Below, piece after piece: positions 30,811 through 40,600 of a stretch of DNA of 45,204 nucleotides (positions are counted from its first letter, which is position 1; each line of letters starts with the position of its first letter). Source of the stretch: an uncultured Acidimicrobiales bacterium (GTDB taxonomy: Bacteria; Actinomycetota; Acidimicrobiia; Acidimicrobiales; SZUA-35); the NCBI GenBank assembly GCA_938029215.1, contig CALHFG010000044.1, forward strand, positions 1 to 45,204, given 5' to 3'. The position numbers and the translations under genes were made by a program. The notes below the pieces were generated by a model. That model did no database searches, had not been told where the DNA came from, and saw nothing but the letters and a program-made list of their open reading frames with translations.

Positions 30811-33000
30811 TCAGGGCCGCAAGGTTCGCAGTGCTCGCTCGGCGTGCAGCAATCGGCCGGCCAAGGTTTGGGCTGCGACTCGGTGAATCGCAGCCGCGAG
30901 GATTGGATCAGACTCCTCGAGATCTGTGAGTTCTCGCGCCGACAAGTGGAGAACCGTCGAAGGAGCCGCAGCTACAACCTCGGCGGTAGATTGCCCGCCG
31001 TTGTACAGGCTGATCTCGCCGAGCACCGTGGCGGGCAGCATCGTACGGAGTTTGATCGGCGGCCCCGACTCAGAAGGCAGTTGTGCGGTGAGTGCCCCCG
31101 ACTGAAGGAAGAACAGACCGGGTGCCTCTTGGCCGATCTCGACAACCACCTCGTCGGTCTCGAAGTCTCGTTTGTTCAAGACCGCGATGATCTGCTCGGT
31201 ACGATCCGCCCCCACCATCGACGAGAACAAGGTGTCGAGCATCACGGGGCCCTCACGCCGGAAATCAAACGGTCCAAGAAATGCGTCTTCACATGCAGCG
31301 ACAGCATCGTCCAGGTTGGAGTAGACGTGCAGGGCTTCGCCTCCCGTTGTCACCTGCGAAACCAGGTCGGAGACAATGTGGTTCGGGCCCGCAAGGTGAA
31401 CCATCAGATCCCGTTCGGCGGCTCCTCGTACAAGTTTGGCCAATGCGACCGATGCGGATGAGTCGATCCCGGTGACACCGTCGACGTCGAAGATCACATG
31501 CGACATCGGCCGTTCGGGAGAGAGGATTCGGGCGTCGGTGAAGACGCTGTACGCGGTCCCGAAGAAGAGATAACCGTCCAGCTCGAATACCGAAGCTCGG
31601 TTGCCGCGCTCTTCCAGCACAAGAGTCTCCGCAGGGCTTCGCTCGATTCCGCTTCGGAACTCCTGAAGGGTGTACGCGTGTCGAATCGCATCGATCCGGC
31701 TGTAGCGAAAGACGAACAATGCGATTGCGGCGACTGTCCCCAGCGCAATCGCCCACAAAAAGCCGAAGAGCAACACGGCGATACCGCTCGAGACGACCAG
31801 GAGATACTCCGAACGGTCGAGCGTTTTCCTCGAGTCCCATACCCAGATCATCATGAAGTCGAGACCCTGGTAGATCAGAAGGGCACCGATAATGAGAGTC
31901 GGCACGATCGTGAGAACTGCTGATCCTGCGAGCAGGGCGATCGCGAGGAAAAGGATCGAGAGGAAGGCTGTGCCTCTCCGCGGGCCGGAGAGTTTCCTAA
32001 TCAAGAGGCTGTACCCAAAGAACATGTACGCCGGTGGCCCGCCCGTGGGCAACGAAGCCAGCATCGACCATCCGCCGACCTCGAGTTCCTGGTCGACATC
32101 GATGTCCGCTCCGGTCGCGGTGTCGAGCGCATGGGTCTTGATCAGGACCGCCAGTAGTGTCAGGACTGCGACCGTGCCAATCGCCGCTGACTGGCGGGCC
32201 ACGGCCAGCCAATCTGCATCGGCGATGGTGAGGATTACGTCGGGGCTCCAATTGTTGGAATTGACTGACTCGTTGTAGAGCCAACCACGTTCTCTTGCAT
32301 CACCGACGCTTACACCAGCGAGGACTCGGAGCAGTTGTGACACCGCCACCGAGCCGACAACTACGACCGGGATCCAGCCTCGAGTCCGTTCGGGGACCGT
32401 GAGCAGGTAGAAGCACACGCCAAGTATGACCGCCGGTACCCAAAGCGCGAGCGCGTCTGCCTCAAAGGCCGGGCCCACGCCGTCGGGAAGAATGATCGAG
32501 AACGCGCCGCTGAGGATCAGCACTCCGGAGGCAACTTGGAATCCTCCGATAACCGGGTGTGGGATAAACCGGACGAAGCCTCCCAGGCGTAGGCGCCCGG
32601 CTACCAACAGCAAGGCAGACGTCAGCGTGCTGATCGTGAACAGCAATGCGATGACGGTGGGTACCTGGGTCTGTCCCGTGACCTGGGTTGCGATGGATGC
32701 CGCTGCCACGCCAGCCACTGCGGTTGTGCTGTCTTGCACTCCTGCAACCATGCCCCTGAAACTCGAAGTGAGGGCGGTCACGATGCCAGTGATAAGAGAG
32801 CACGAGAGTCCGATGCCAATCCCGACCGGGAGGGCGTAGGCCAGGTCTCCCTGGAACACGAGTGCCATCAGGGACACCGAAGAGATGATGTTCATCACCC
32901 CAACGACGACCCCGTAGGACAGCGTCTCGAAGAGCTGGCTAGGAGCGAAATCTGCCGCTATCTCTCTCGGTGCCTGCCGGAAGGTTGCGGAAACGCTCAC
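30811..33000 (-). CDS. SulP (SLC26-type) transporter with STAS and cyclic-nucleotide-like domains
   Basis: 729 residues. 1-430: SulP membrane domain of many helices (SVSLMALVFQGDLAYALPVG, GMVAGVQDSTTAVAG, FVRFIPHPVIGGFQVASGVLI, PTGGPPAYMFFGYS). About 455-570: STAS domain (ASVFELDGYLFFGTA, VIFDVDGVTGIDSSASVALAKL). About 590-729: cyclic nucleotide-binding fold (EVVVEIGQEAPGLFFLQSGALTAQL, LGEISLYNGGQSTAEVV). The Glu of the phosphate cassette is present (662), but the Arg that holds the cyclic phosphate is Ser671, so binding is doubtful. SulP proteins carry sulfate, bicarbonate or dicarboxylates. GTG start overlaps the MBL gene's stop (GTGA); the pair is divergent from the sAC-like cyclase. Confidence 0.9.
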   Translation of the reverse strand: MSVSATFRQAPREIAADFAPSQLFETLSYGVVVGVMNIISSVSLMALVFQGDLAYALPVGIGIGLSCSLITGIVTALTSSFRGMVAGVQDSTTAVAGVAAASIATQVTGQTQVPTVIALLFTISTLTSALLLVAGRLRLGGFVRFIPHPVIGGFQVASGVLILSGAFSIILPDGVGPAFEADALALWVPAVILGVCFYLLTVPERTRGWIPVVVVGSVAVSQLLRVLAGVSVGDARERGWLYNESVNSNNWSPDVILTIADADWLAVARQSAAIGTVAVLTLLAVLIKTHALDTATGADIDVDQELEVGGWSMLASLPTGGPPAYMFFGYSLLIRKLSGPRRGTAFLSILFLAIALLAGSAVLTIVPTLIIGALLIYQGLDFMMIWVWDSRKTLDRSEYLLVVSSGIAVLLFGFLWAIALGTVAAIALFVFRYSRIDAIRHAYTLQEFRSGIERSPAETLVLEERGNRASVFELDGYLFFGTAYSVFTDARILSPERPMSHVIFDVDGVTGIDSSASVALAKLVRGAAERDLMVHLAGPNHIVSDLVSQVTTGGEALHVYSNLDDAVAACEDAFLGPFDFRREGPVMLDTLFSSMVGADRTEQIIAVLNKRDFETDEVVVEIGQEAPGLFFLQSGALTAQLPSESGPPIKLRTMLPATVLGEISLYNGGQSTAEVVAAAPSTVLHLSARELTDLEESDPILAAAIHRVAAQTLAGRLLHAERALRTLRP

Positions 33001-33839
33001 CGTTGTCTGTGGCCTAACGAGATAGTGGTTCGTTCGACCGCAAAACTCACGTCGTCTCGACTGATGCCAGCGGCGATGCGGTCAACATCGCTATCGGTGC
33101 GAAAAGGATCATGATGGAACAAGATCGTTTGACGTGCGCCAGCGGCGTCGGCCAGGCCGATCGGGTAGTCGTAGACGCAATGTCCCCAGTCCTGTCGAGA
33201 TTCGAACTCGTCCTCGGTGAATTGCGAATCGTGGATCAGTAGATCGACACCCGACGCTAAGGCCATGGCAGCTTCGTGATGGGCGCCGTTCCCGTGAGGC
33301 CCGGGGCCGAGTGTGGTTGGACTGTGGTCAGGCATATACGCAACTGAGGATTCGCCGTCAGATATTCGGAAACCAAAGGTTCGACCGCCCTTATGAGGGA
33401 TGTCGCGGGCGGTTACCTTGAAACCCTCGACCTCGTGTGTTCCTTCAGCGAGGCTTTCGGTTGTCCAGTTTCCGCGTAGGTCGGAGATGGCAACCGGAAA
33501 GAGTGGTGGAGAGAAGAATCGGCCCAGCACCTCGTCCACGTCCTCGTCCTGGTCGGGAACAAGAAGCCGGACAGAACTTCCGTCGCGATCGCCCTCTCGA
33601 AAAAACGGCAGGCCCAGTACGTGATCCCAGTGAAGATGGGTCAGCAGTATTGACCCCGAAAAGGGGGCGTCACCTATCAACCACCCGGCGGCGGCCAGAC
33701 CGCTTCCGGCGTCGAGAACGAGCGACGGCGGTTCACCATCACGAGAAATGGCGACGCACGAGGTGTTGCCGCCGTAACGGGTGTAATCGGCTCCACCCGA
33801 CGGAATCGAGCCTCGTGTGCCTAGTAGATGAACCTGCAA
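32997..33839 (-). CDS. MBL-fold metallo-hydrolase
   Basis: 280 residues of the metallo-beta-lactamase fold: VHLLGTRGSIPSGGADYTRYGGNTSCVAI, the metal motif THLHWDH (H68, H70, D72, H73), AYMPDHSP, HDSQFTEDE with DWGHCVYD, and ILFHHDPFRTD. The remaining metal-binding His and Asp appear present, so it should be active. Relatives of this Lactamase_B_2 type include phosphodiesterases and often sit beside signalling genes. Because it is coupled to the SulP-CNBD gene and divergent from a cyclase, a cyclic-nucleotide phosphodiesterase role is a testable guess. TTG start with AGGGGAG upstream. Confidence 0.88.
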   Translation of the reverse strand: MQVHLLGTRGSIPSGGADYTRYGGNTSCVAISRDGEPPSLVLDAGSGLAAAGWLIGDAPFSGSILLTHLHWDHVLGLPFFREGDRDGSSVRLLVPDQDEDVDEVLGRFFSPPLFPVAISDLRGNWTTESLAEGTHEVEGFKVTARDIPHKGGRTFGFRISDGESSVAYMPDHSPTTLGPGPHGNGAHHEAAMALASGVDLLIHDSQFTEDEFESRQDWGHCVYDYPIGLADAAGARQTILFHHDPFRTDSDVDRIAAGISRDDVSFAVERTTISLGHRQR

Positions 33840-33947
33840 GCGTCTCCCCTTCGGCGCAGAGCATACATGGACTGACGAGGCGGTTCTTTTAATCGGGACG
33901 TACTACCCTCCCGGCACGGGAGCCGACAACGGGGGAGCCGCGAATCC
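33840..33947. promoter_or_regulatory. divergent control region between MBL-SulP and cyclase genes
   Basis: 108 bp. It contains the 6-bp inverted repeat CTCCCG-GCA-CGGGAG (33908-33922), a possible regulator site, and a GGGGGAG ribosome binding site (from 33931) for the cyclase. No -35/-10 pair is clear enough to call. Confidence 0.4.
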
Positions 33948-36900
33948 TTGAATGCGCCGCTACAAGATGATCCTCGCAGCTACATTGCCGAAGCGCGGCG
34001 AAAAGCTCTGGTTGACGGGCAGCAGATCCCCGACACCGTGGATGGCTCGGGTCTCTTTGCGGACATTTCGGGCTTCACTCCGCTGACCGAGGCGTTGGCT
34101 TCAACTCTCGGGGCAAAGCGAGGGGCCGAGGCGCTCGTCGACAATCTGAATCGAATCTTGGAGGCACTGATCGGAGATCTTCACCGATTCGGTGGTGAGG
34201 TCATTTACTTCAGCGGCGATGCGATCACCTGCTGGATCGATGATGATGACGGTGCGGCAGCCGTTTCATGTGCGCTCCAGATGCAGCGGACGATGGCCGA
34301 GATTGGGCACGTAGAGGTCGGGGGCGAAGATGTTGTGCTGTCGCTCAAGGTTGCGGTCGCCACCGGTTCTGCTCGTCGTTTCGTTGTGGGTGACCCCGAG
34401 CTGCAGTTGATTGAGGTTTTGGCTGGATCCCTCATCGATGATCTTGCAGCAGCGGAACAGGTGGCCGAGCGTGGCGATTGCATTTTGGCGCCGTCTACTA
34501 GCCAGTCGCTTGGCCAAAGTGTTTCCGTCTCGGAGTTTCGTTCGGGAGATGATGGGCGCCAATTTGGCGTGCTCGAATCGGTGGCTGCCCCGGTTCCGCC
34601 TGGCGAAGCGTTTCATGGGTTTGAGGATCTGAGCACCGAGGTGGCTCGCTCGTGGCTATTGCCCACGGTCTTTGAACGTTTGTCGATCGGGGGCGGTGCC
34701 ATGTTTGCGGAACTGCGCACCGTACTGCCGGTCTTTATTCGGTTTGGCGGGATCGACTTCGACAGTGACCCCGAGGCGCCAGCAAAGCTCAAGACGTTCG
34801 TCCGCACCGCCCAAGGGATATTGGATCGTTTCGGTGGAAGCCTGCTCCAACTCACCCTCGGCGACAAGGGCGCCTATCTCTATGCGGTTTTCGGCAGCCC
34901 GCAGGCGCACGAGGACGATTCGTCTCGCGCCGTGCGGGCCGCCAGCGAGATTCACCACGCGGTCGAGGGCACCGATGTGATCGATGTCCAGATCGGAATT
35001 TCACGAGGTCGTGTTCTCAGCGGCACGTGCGGTCATCCGCAGCGCCGGACCTTTGCTTGCCTTGGGGATCCAGTGAATCTGGCCGCCCGCCTTATGGGTA
35101 AGGCCGAGCCCGGAGCCGTCTTGGTAACTGCCGATGTTGTAGAGGCGGCCGGGCCGCTCTTCGTTTGGGCCGGAATCCCGCCGTTGCAGCTGAAGGGAAA
35201 GGCCGCCCCCGTCGAGGCGTACGTTCTCTCGGGCCTAAGTCGCGAGACGCGAAAAACGTTCACAAGGTTTCCACTTCCACTCGTTGGGCGCACGCACGAA
35301 CTTTCGATTATCCAAGGCCGGTTGCATGACGCCACCCGGGGCCAGCGGAACGTGGTTGGGGTCACCGCGGAACCGGGAATGGGTAAGTCGCGACTTGTCG
35401 CGGAGATCGTGGACACGCTGGGCGAGGTGGCGGCAGACCTCGCTTACGGTGAGGCCGAGTCGTTCGGAACCACCACGAGCTACTTGGTGTGGCGAGATGT
35501 TTGGCGCTCGTTGCTCGACCTTGATGTCAACCCCGCCGCCGCCACGGTGACCGACAGAATTCGTGCGCTCGATGAGCGACTTGCTCCTCGAGCCCCGTTG
35601 GTGGCCGCACTCGTTGGCGCAGACATTCCAGATAACGAGATCACATCACTGTTCGACCCGAAACTTCGGAAGACCTCGTTGGAGAGTTTGGCATCCTCGA
35701 TGCTCTCGGAAGTCGTTGATGATGGCCCAGTCGTCATCGTGCTCGAGGACTGCCACTGGATCGACGAGGCTTCAATTGACTTGCTCGAAGTGTTGGTGCG
35801 TGACTCGGCCAGTCTTCCGATCTTGTTTGTCATCGCCTACCGAACAGAAATTGCGCCAGCAGCCCGGGACCGTCTTCTCCAACTCCCGACGTTCGAAGAG
35901 CTGCGGCTAGCCGAGCTAACCGAAGACGAGATGCGGGAAGCAATCGGAACCAAGCTGGTGGCTCAGTTCGGTGCCGAAGTTATTGCATCTCCGGCTGTGA
36001 TCGATCTGGTTATGGCGCGCAGCGAGGGCAATCCGTTTGTCATCGAAGAACTGATCAACTTCCTGCACCGCAAGAGTGTCGACATTGCCGATCCAAGATC
36101 GGTGCGGGATCTCGACATTCCCGAGAGTCTCCAAGCCATGGTTCTGCAGCGAGTCGATGCGCTTGAGGCTCATCCTCGGCGTGCCCTCAAAGTTGGCAGT
36201 GTGGTGGGCAGCGAGTTTGAGGCTGCGTCGCTCCCACCGGTCTACCCCGCTCTCGGCAACGCACGCGACGTGATCGGGTTCTTGGAGTACCTAGGTTCTG
36301 CTGAGCTCGTGGCTCGAGACGGCAACTACGAGGACTGGTGGCTCTTTCGCCATGCCGTCACCCGAGAAGTCGCCTACGAGAGCATTCCGTTCGGCCTGCG
36401 TTCGCAGCTGCACGAAGCGGTAGGTTCCTATCTCGAGTCCCGCGAGGAGTCGATAGACCTCGACCGGTTGGCTTACCACTACTGGAATAGTGAGAACCAC
36501 GAGAAGAAGGTCGATTACCAGCGTCGGGCCGCGGAGGCCGCGCAGGCGTCGTATTCGAATGCTGCAGCGATCGAGTACTACGAACGACTCCTGACGGTCG
36601 TCGACGAGGCCGGCCGGAGCTCGGCTCTCAGCCAGTTCGGCGAAGTCTTGGAACTTGTCGGCGAGTGGAGCCGGGCCCAGGAGGCGGTCACCGAATCCCT
36701 TGCCCTTACCCGGGCCGCTGGTGATGTTTCGGCCTCTGGGTGGAACGTGGTGGCGTTGGCAGAGATCGCTCGCAAGCAGGGTCGGTTTGACGACGCACGA
36801 GACCAGTTAGATCAAGCACAAGACCTCTTTGGTTCAATTGCTGATCGGGCGGGCACCGGTCGGGTGTTACACCTCGCTGGAACGTTGGCGGCTCAGGGCG

Positions 36901-37598
36901 GCGACCTCGATTCGGCTCGTTCCTTCTACGAGGAAAGCCTGGAGATTCGTCGAGCTCTCGACGACCAATCCGGTGCTGCCAGCCTTCTTTCGAATCTTGG
37001 TGTGGTTGCCGAGTACGGCGGCCAGCTGGATGGTGCTCGATCGTTCCACGAGCAAGCCCTTGAGGCTCGCCAGTCGGTTGGGGACCGATGGGCCATCGCA
37101 GTATCAAACACCAACCTTGGAATGATCGAAGTTCTGTCGGGGGATTTCGAACGGGCTCGTGATCTGTTTTCTGAGGCGATGCGACTGAATGAAGAAGTGG
37201 GTGATGCCTGGATGGTGGCGGTGAGTCACAACAACCTCGGCAACGCGTACCGCGACCTTGGCGACGGATCCCAGGCTCGGCATCACTACCGCACGAGCGC
37301 GAAGCAGTACCTTCCGTACGCGGATCGATGGGCGACGGCTTTTCTTCTCGAGGACATCGCGGTGCAGCTCGCATTGGATGACCTTCCTCAGGAGGCGGTA
37401 ACTCTCCTTGGAGCGGCCGATCACATGCGTTCCGAGATCGATTCTCCGCGCGCCGACAGCCTGGCAGAAATCTTGGAGACCCGGGTTGTTGGTCGGTCTC
37501 GGCTCGATGAGGAAGAAGTTGCAAATGCGAGAACTGCTGGTCGTTCCTTGTCGCTGGATGCCGCTCTGAACAGGGCAATCGTGGTTTTGGAAGGGTAG
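33948..37598 (+). CDS. soluble adenylyl cyclase (ADCY10)-like protein: two cyclase domains, AAA ATPase, TPR
   Basis: 1216 residues, TTG start. C1 (about 33-200) matches sAC closely (FADISGFTPLTEALASTLGAKRGAEALV in two pieces; GGEVIYFSGDAITCW) and has both metal-binding Asp, D39 and D91. C2 (about 255-425) gives the complementary residues: Lys307 in LGDKGAYL, and Asn377 and Arg381 in NLAAR. One pseudo-heterodimeric site should therefore form. The sAC adenine partner Thr405 is Ala370 here. The bicarbonate ligands Lys95 and Arg176 of sAC correspond to Tyr87 and Ala167. A STAND/AAA-type ATPase follows (Walker A EPGMGKSR, Walker B VVIVLEDCHWID), then TPR repeats (about 880-1170). It probably makes cAMP in the cytosol under control of the C-terminal sensor region. 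Confidence 0.9.
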   Translation: MNAPLQDDPRSYIAEARRKALVDGQQIPDTVDGSGLFADISGFTPLTEALASTLGAKRGAEALVDNLNRILEALIGDLHRFGGEVIYFSGDAITCWIDDDDGAAAVSCALQMQRTMAEIGHVEVGGEDVVLSLKVAVATGSARRFVVGDPELQLIEVLAGSLIDDLAAAEQVAERGDCILAPSTSQSLGQSVSVSEFRSGDDGRQFGVLESVAAPVPPGEAFHGFEDLSTEVARSWLLPTVFERLSIGGGAMFAELRTVLPVFIRFGGIDFDSDPEAPAKLKTFVRTAQGILDRFGGSLLQLTLGDKGAYLYAVFGSPQAHEDDSSRAVRAASEIHHAVEGTDVIDVQIGISRGRVLSGTCGHPQRRTFACLGDPVNLAARLMGKAEPGAVLVTADVVEAAGPLFVWAGIPPLQLKGKAAPVEAYVLSGLSRETRKTFTRFPLPLVGRTHELSIIQGRLHDATRGQRNVVGVTAEPGMGKSRLVAEIVDTLGEVAADLAYGEAESFGTTTSYLVWRDVWRSLLDLDVNPAAATVTDRIRALDERLAPRAPLVAALVGADIPDNEITSLFDPKLRKTSLESLASSMLSEVVDDGPVVIVLEDCHWIDEASIDLLEVLVRDSASLPILFVIAYRTEIAPAARDRLLQLPTFEELRLAELTEDEMREAIGTKLVAQFGAEVIASPAVIDLVMARSEGNPFVIEELINFLHRKSVDIADPRSVRDLDIPESLQAMVLQRVDALEAHPRRALKVGSVVGSEFEAASLPPVYPALGNARDVIGFLEYLGSAELVARDGNYEDWWLFRHAVTREVAYESIPFGLRSQLHEAVGSYLESREESIDLDRLAYHYWNSENHEKKVDYQRRAAEAAQASYSNAAAIEYYERLLTVVDEAGRSSALSQFGEVLELVGEWSRAQEAVTESLALTRAAGDVSASGWNVVALAEIARKQGRFDDARDQLDQAQDLFGSIADRAGTGRVLHLAGTLAAQGGDLDSARSFYEESLEIRRALDDQSGAASLLSNLGVVAEYGGQLDGARSFHEQALEARQSVGDRWAIAVSNTNLGMIEVLSGDFERARDLFSEAMRLNEEVGDAWMVAVSHNNLGNAYRDLGDGSQARHHYRTSAKQYLPYADRWATAFLLEDIAVQLALDDLPQEAVTLLGAADHMRSEIDSPRADSLAEILETRVVGRSRLDEEEVANARTAGRSLSLDAALNRAIVVLEG

Positions 37599-37691
37599 GA
37601 AGGCTTACCCAGATCGTTGTTTCGGCACAGTTCACAGATCTCATGTACTGTCCCCGCCGAGGGCGAAGATCTGTTGGAGCGGAGCAAGTAG

Positions 37692-40600
37692 ATGCGGAAA
37701 TTCAATATTGGGCGACGGCTTGCCGTCGCGTTCGCGACCCTTTTGATGGCGACGGGCCTGTTGGCGGTGCCTGCCGGAGCTGTGGAAGATGGCGGTTGGT
37801 TCATCAATACATTCCCCGGCCGTCCTGCGCTGGCGACCGCCCCGGAGACCCTTACCGATGGGATCAGCGGTCCCGCGCAGTTCAACTGGGAAACCTCTGG
37901 GGCTGAGACGCAGGCCTTCACAAACGCCGTCGGCGGGCCCGAGTTCTTCACGCAGGTTCAGGCGGGGGCGTCGACCGCAGACGTGATCGACGTTTTCATC
38001 GAGCTGAGCAGTGGCGGTGGCACGCTCAACGTCGTCAAACGAGAACAGGGTGCGGACACGCCGGTGGGCTCCTTTGAGATGGCGGCAGGCGACGATACGG
38101 CGACCATTTCAAACCTCTCGATCAATCGAGTCTCTGGCCTGACGCACGGTCTGAACTTCACGTTCGTTCCCGGCTCGCCGGCCTCCGAAGCCGCACCGAC
38201 CAGCGCAGTGATCAGCTTTGACAAGCCGGCTATCGCCTTGGTCGGCGGACCAGCCATCGGGGCGACGTTTCCTCCCGGCACCGAGTTCAGCGATCAAATC
38301 CGAGTTACAGGATCGGTGTCACCGTTCGGTGTTTTCCGAGCTGAGCTCAGCCCAGGCCTTTCCTACCGGCCCGGAACCACGAGTGTGTCGCTCCTGGGCG
38401 TCAATCAGCCGTTTTCGGATCCAGAGATAAGCAGCCTTCCCGGTGGAGCGACCGAGCTTCGATGGTTCCCTGACACCGACGATTTCGAGGCCACAATCGC
38501 AGAACCGGCCCGCCTCTTCTTCGGATACGAGATCGATGGCGACGCGCTGCCCGGGCCCGCCAGCCTCTCGGGCGGAATCCTGCTTGCTGATGCTCAGTTC
38601 TCCAGCTCGCCGCGCACGTTCAACATTGGTGCCGACGTTGTCCCGAGCGTGACAAGCCTTGAGATCTTCTCATTCGAAGACCCAATGACGATCGGCACGC
38701 CATCGACCGTGGTGATTGTTAACCGTCTTGAGAGCGGACCGGCAACGGCGTTGGAGTCCATTGTCGCCGAGATCGGTGATGGCAACTTTGGGTTTCAGTA
38801 TGTGCCCGGGTCGTCTCGAATATTTGACCTGAATGGCGAGCGGGCGATCCCGGATCCGGACATCTTCGGGGTGAGCGGATACGAGAACCTCACGTGGACG
38901 GCGCCGGTTGGAGGATTCCTCGTTGGACAGTTCGAGAATGCGATTCTCTCTTTTGACGTAGAGCCGATTCCCACGGCCGGCTCCGGTGACCTGAGCGCTT
39001 CGTCCACCCAGGTGAATGGCGACTTTGGCGGGTCCGACCAGGTGTTTTTTGGTGTCGTTACCGGGCTTGATGTGACGCTGGAGGACGTCCCGGCGCCGAC
39101 CGAGACGCTGGTGGCGGGCGAGGTCGGAACCGCCACGGTGGTCGTGGCGTATGACAACGTCGTCAACTCTCTTCCGCAGATCCTTGTCGAAGTGTCCGGC
39201 GATCTTCGCTATATCGAAGGAAGCACACGCTTCGAGGGTCTGAGTGGGATCATCGATCCATACGAAGATCCCGACGACGATTTCGACCAGTTTAGATGGC
39301 AAGGGGTCGGCCCCGTCCCCCTCGATGCCACGACACCCTTGCGGTTCTCCTTCGACTTCGAGGTGATTGCTGGATCGGAACTCACCTCTGGTGCCCTCAA
39401 CATCATCGTGACGCCGCCGGTCGGGGCCGACCAAGTTGTCTCCGCTGAGTTCGGAACCTCCGGTACGCCCGCCGCTACAGGCGAGGCCACACTTCTACAG
39501 GCAGTGCCACTTGCTGCCGCCAATGGAAATCCCGCCAGCATTGGTCTGGTTGGCACCGTCTTGGCCGATCCGAATACGACAGGTGACCTGCTCGTGTTCC
39601 ATGCCAACAGCTGTACCGATGGCCTGCTCGATGAAGGCGCCTTCCTTGTCGGGACCCAGTCCGGCGTCACCACCGACGCCAACGGTGAGCTGTTCTTTGC
39701 CGCTGCGATCGCCAGTGGCCTGCAAACCGGATTCGTCTCGGCTCGGTTCGGTGTCGGTTCAGAATCTGCCTGCGTCGTACTTGGCCCCGACAACGACAGC
39801 TGGACCCGAGCCGCGACGGTGAACCCCGGCTCGTTCACGACTGGCGTGATCGATGGCGCCGGCGTTTCCCGTTGGTACAAATTCCCCGTCCAGCCGGGAG
39901 CCCAGGCCACGGTCGCACTCAGCGAGCTTGGTGAGAACTACGACATCGCGGTGTTCAAGGACATCGCTCAGGCCTACGACGAGCTCGCAAACCCTGAGGA
40001 AGACCTTCATCGACTAAGTGCCGAGTTCGCTCCCTCGGTCTTCTCGCCGAGTGTGTTCTCGCCCAGTGTGTTTTCGCCGTCGGTCTTCAGCCCCGACGCA
40101 TACGCGCCGTCGGTCTTCTCGCCGAGTGTGTTCTCGCCGTCGGTGTTTAGTCCCAGCGTGTTCTCGCCGAGTGTGTTCTCGCCGAGTGTGTTTTCGCCGT
40201 CGGTGTTTAGTCCCAGTGTGTTCTCGCCGAGCGTGTTCTCGCCGAGTGTGTTCTCGCCGTCGGTGTTCTCGCCGAGTGTGTTCTCGCCGTCGGTGTTTAG
40301 TCCGAGCGTATTCAGCCCCAGCGTGTTCAGCCCCAGCGTCTTCTCTAGTGCTCAAAGCCGCAGCATCGTTGCGGTGTCGGCTAACGAGGGAACCGCAGCC
40401 GAGAGCGTCGTTGCCAATACCTGGAACAACACCGGCGACTACTACGTCCGGGTCACCGGTCGCAACGGTGCGTTCAACGCCGAAGATCCGTTCCAGATCA
40501 ACGTCGATCTCGATGGCACGTTCTGCCTGGCCGCTCTCGACACCCCCCAAGCCCGCACACCTCAGGTCAACCCCACCGTCGATACGGTCATCGTGTGGGA

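Noticed and set aside
33191..33210. TTCGAACTC, resembling a tRNA T-loop
   Set aside because: No acceptor or anticodon arms around it; it lies inside the MBL-fold gene.
33948..37598. Idea that the cyclase is a bicarbonate sensor like mammalian sAC
   Set aside because: The two basic bicarbonate ligands of sAC are Tyr87 and Ala167 here, so direct analogy is not supported by sequence.
36706..37644. Leftward 312-codon frame opposite the TPR end of the cyclase
   Set aside because: Arg/Pro-rich shadow; the TPR pattern on the plus strand is clear.
40035..40346. Regular short repeats resembling a CRISPR array or minisatellite
   Set aside because: The period is 15 bp, in frame and without spacers; it is coding repeat of the large secreted protein.
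40014..40550. Antisense Arg/Glu/His-rich open frame of 178 codons
   Set aside because: It is the mirror of the SVFSP repeat, a by-product of its composition.
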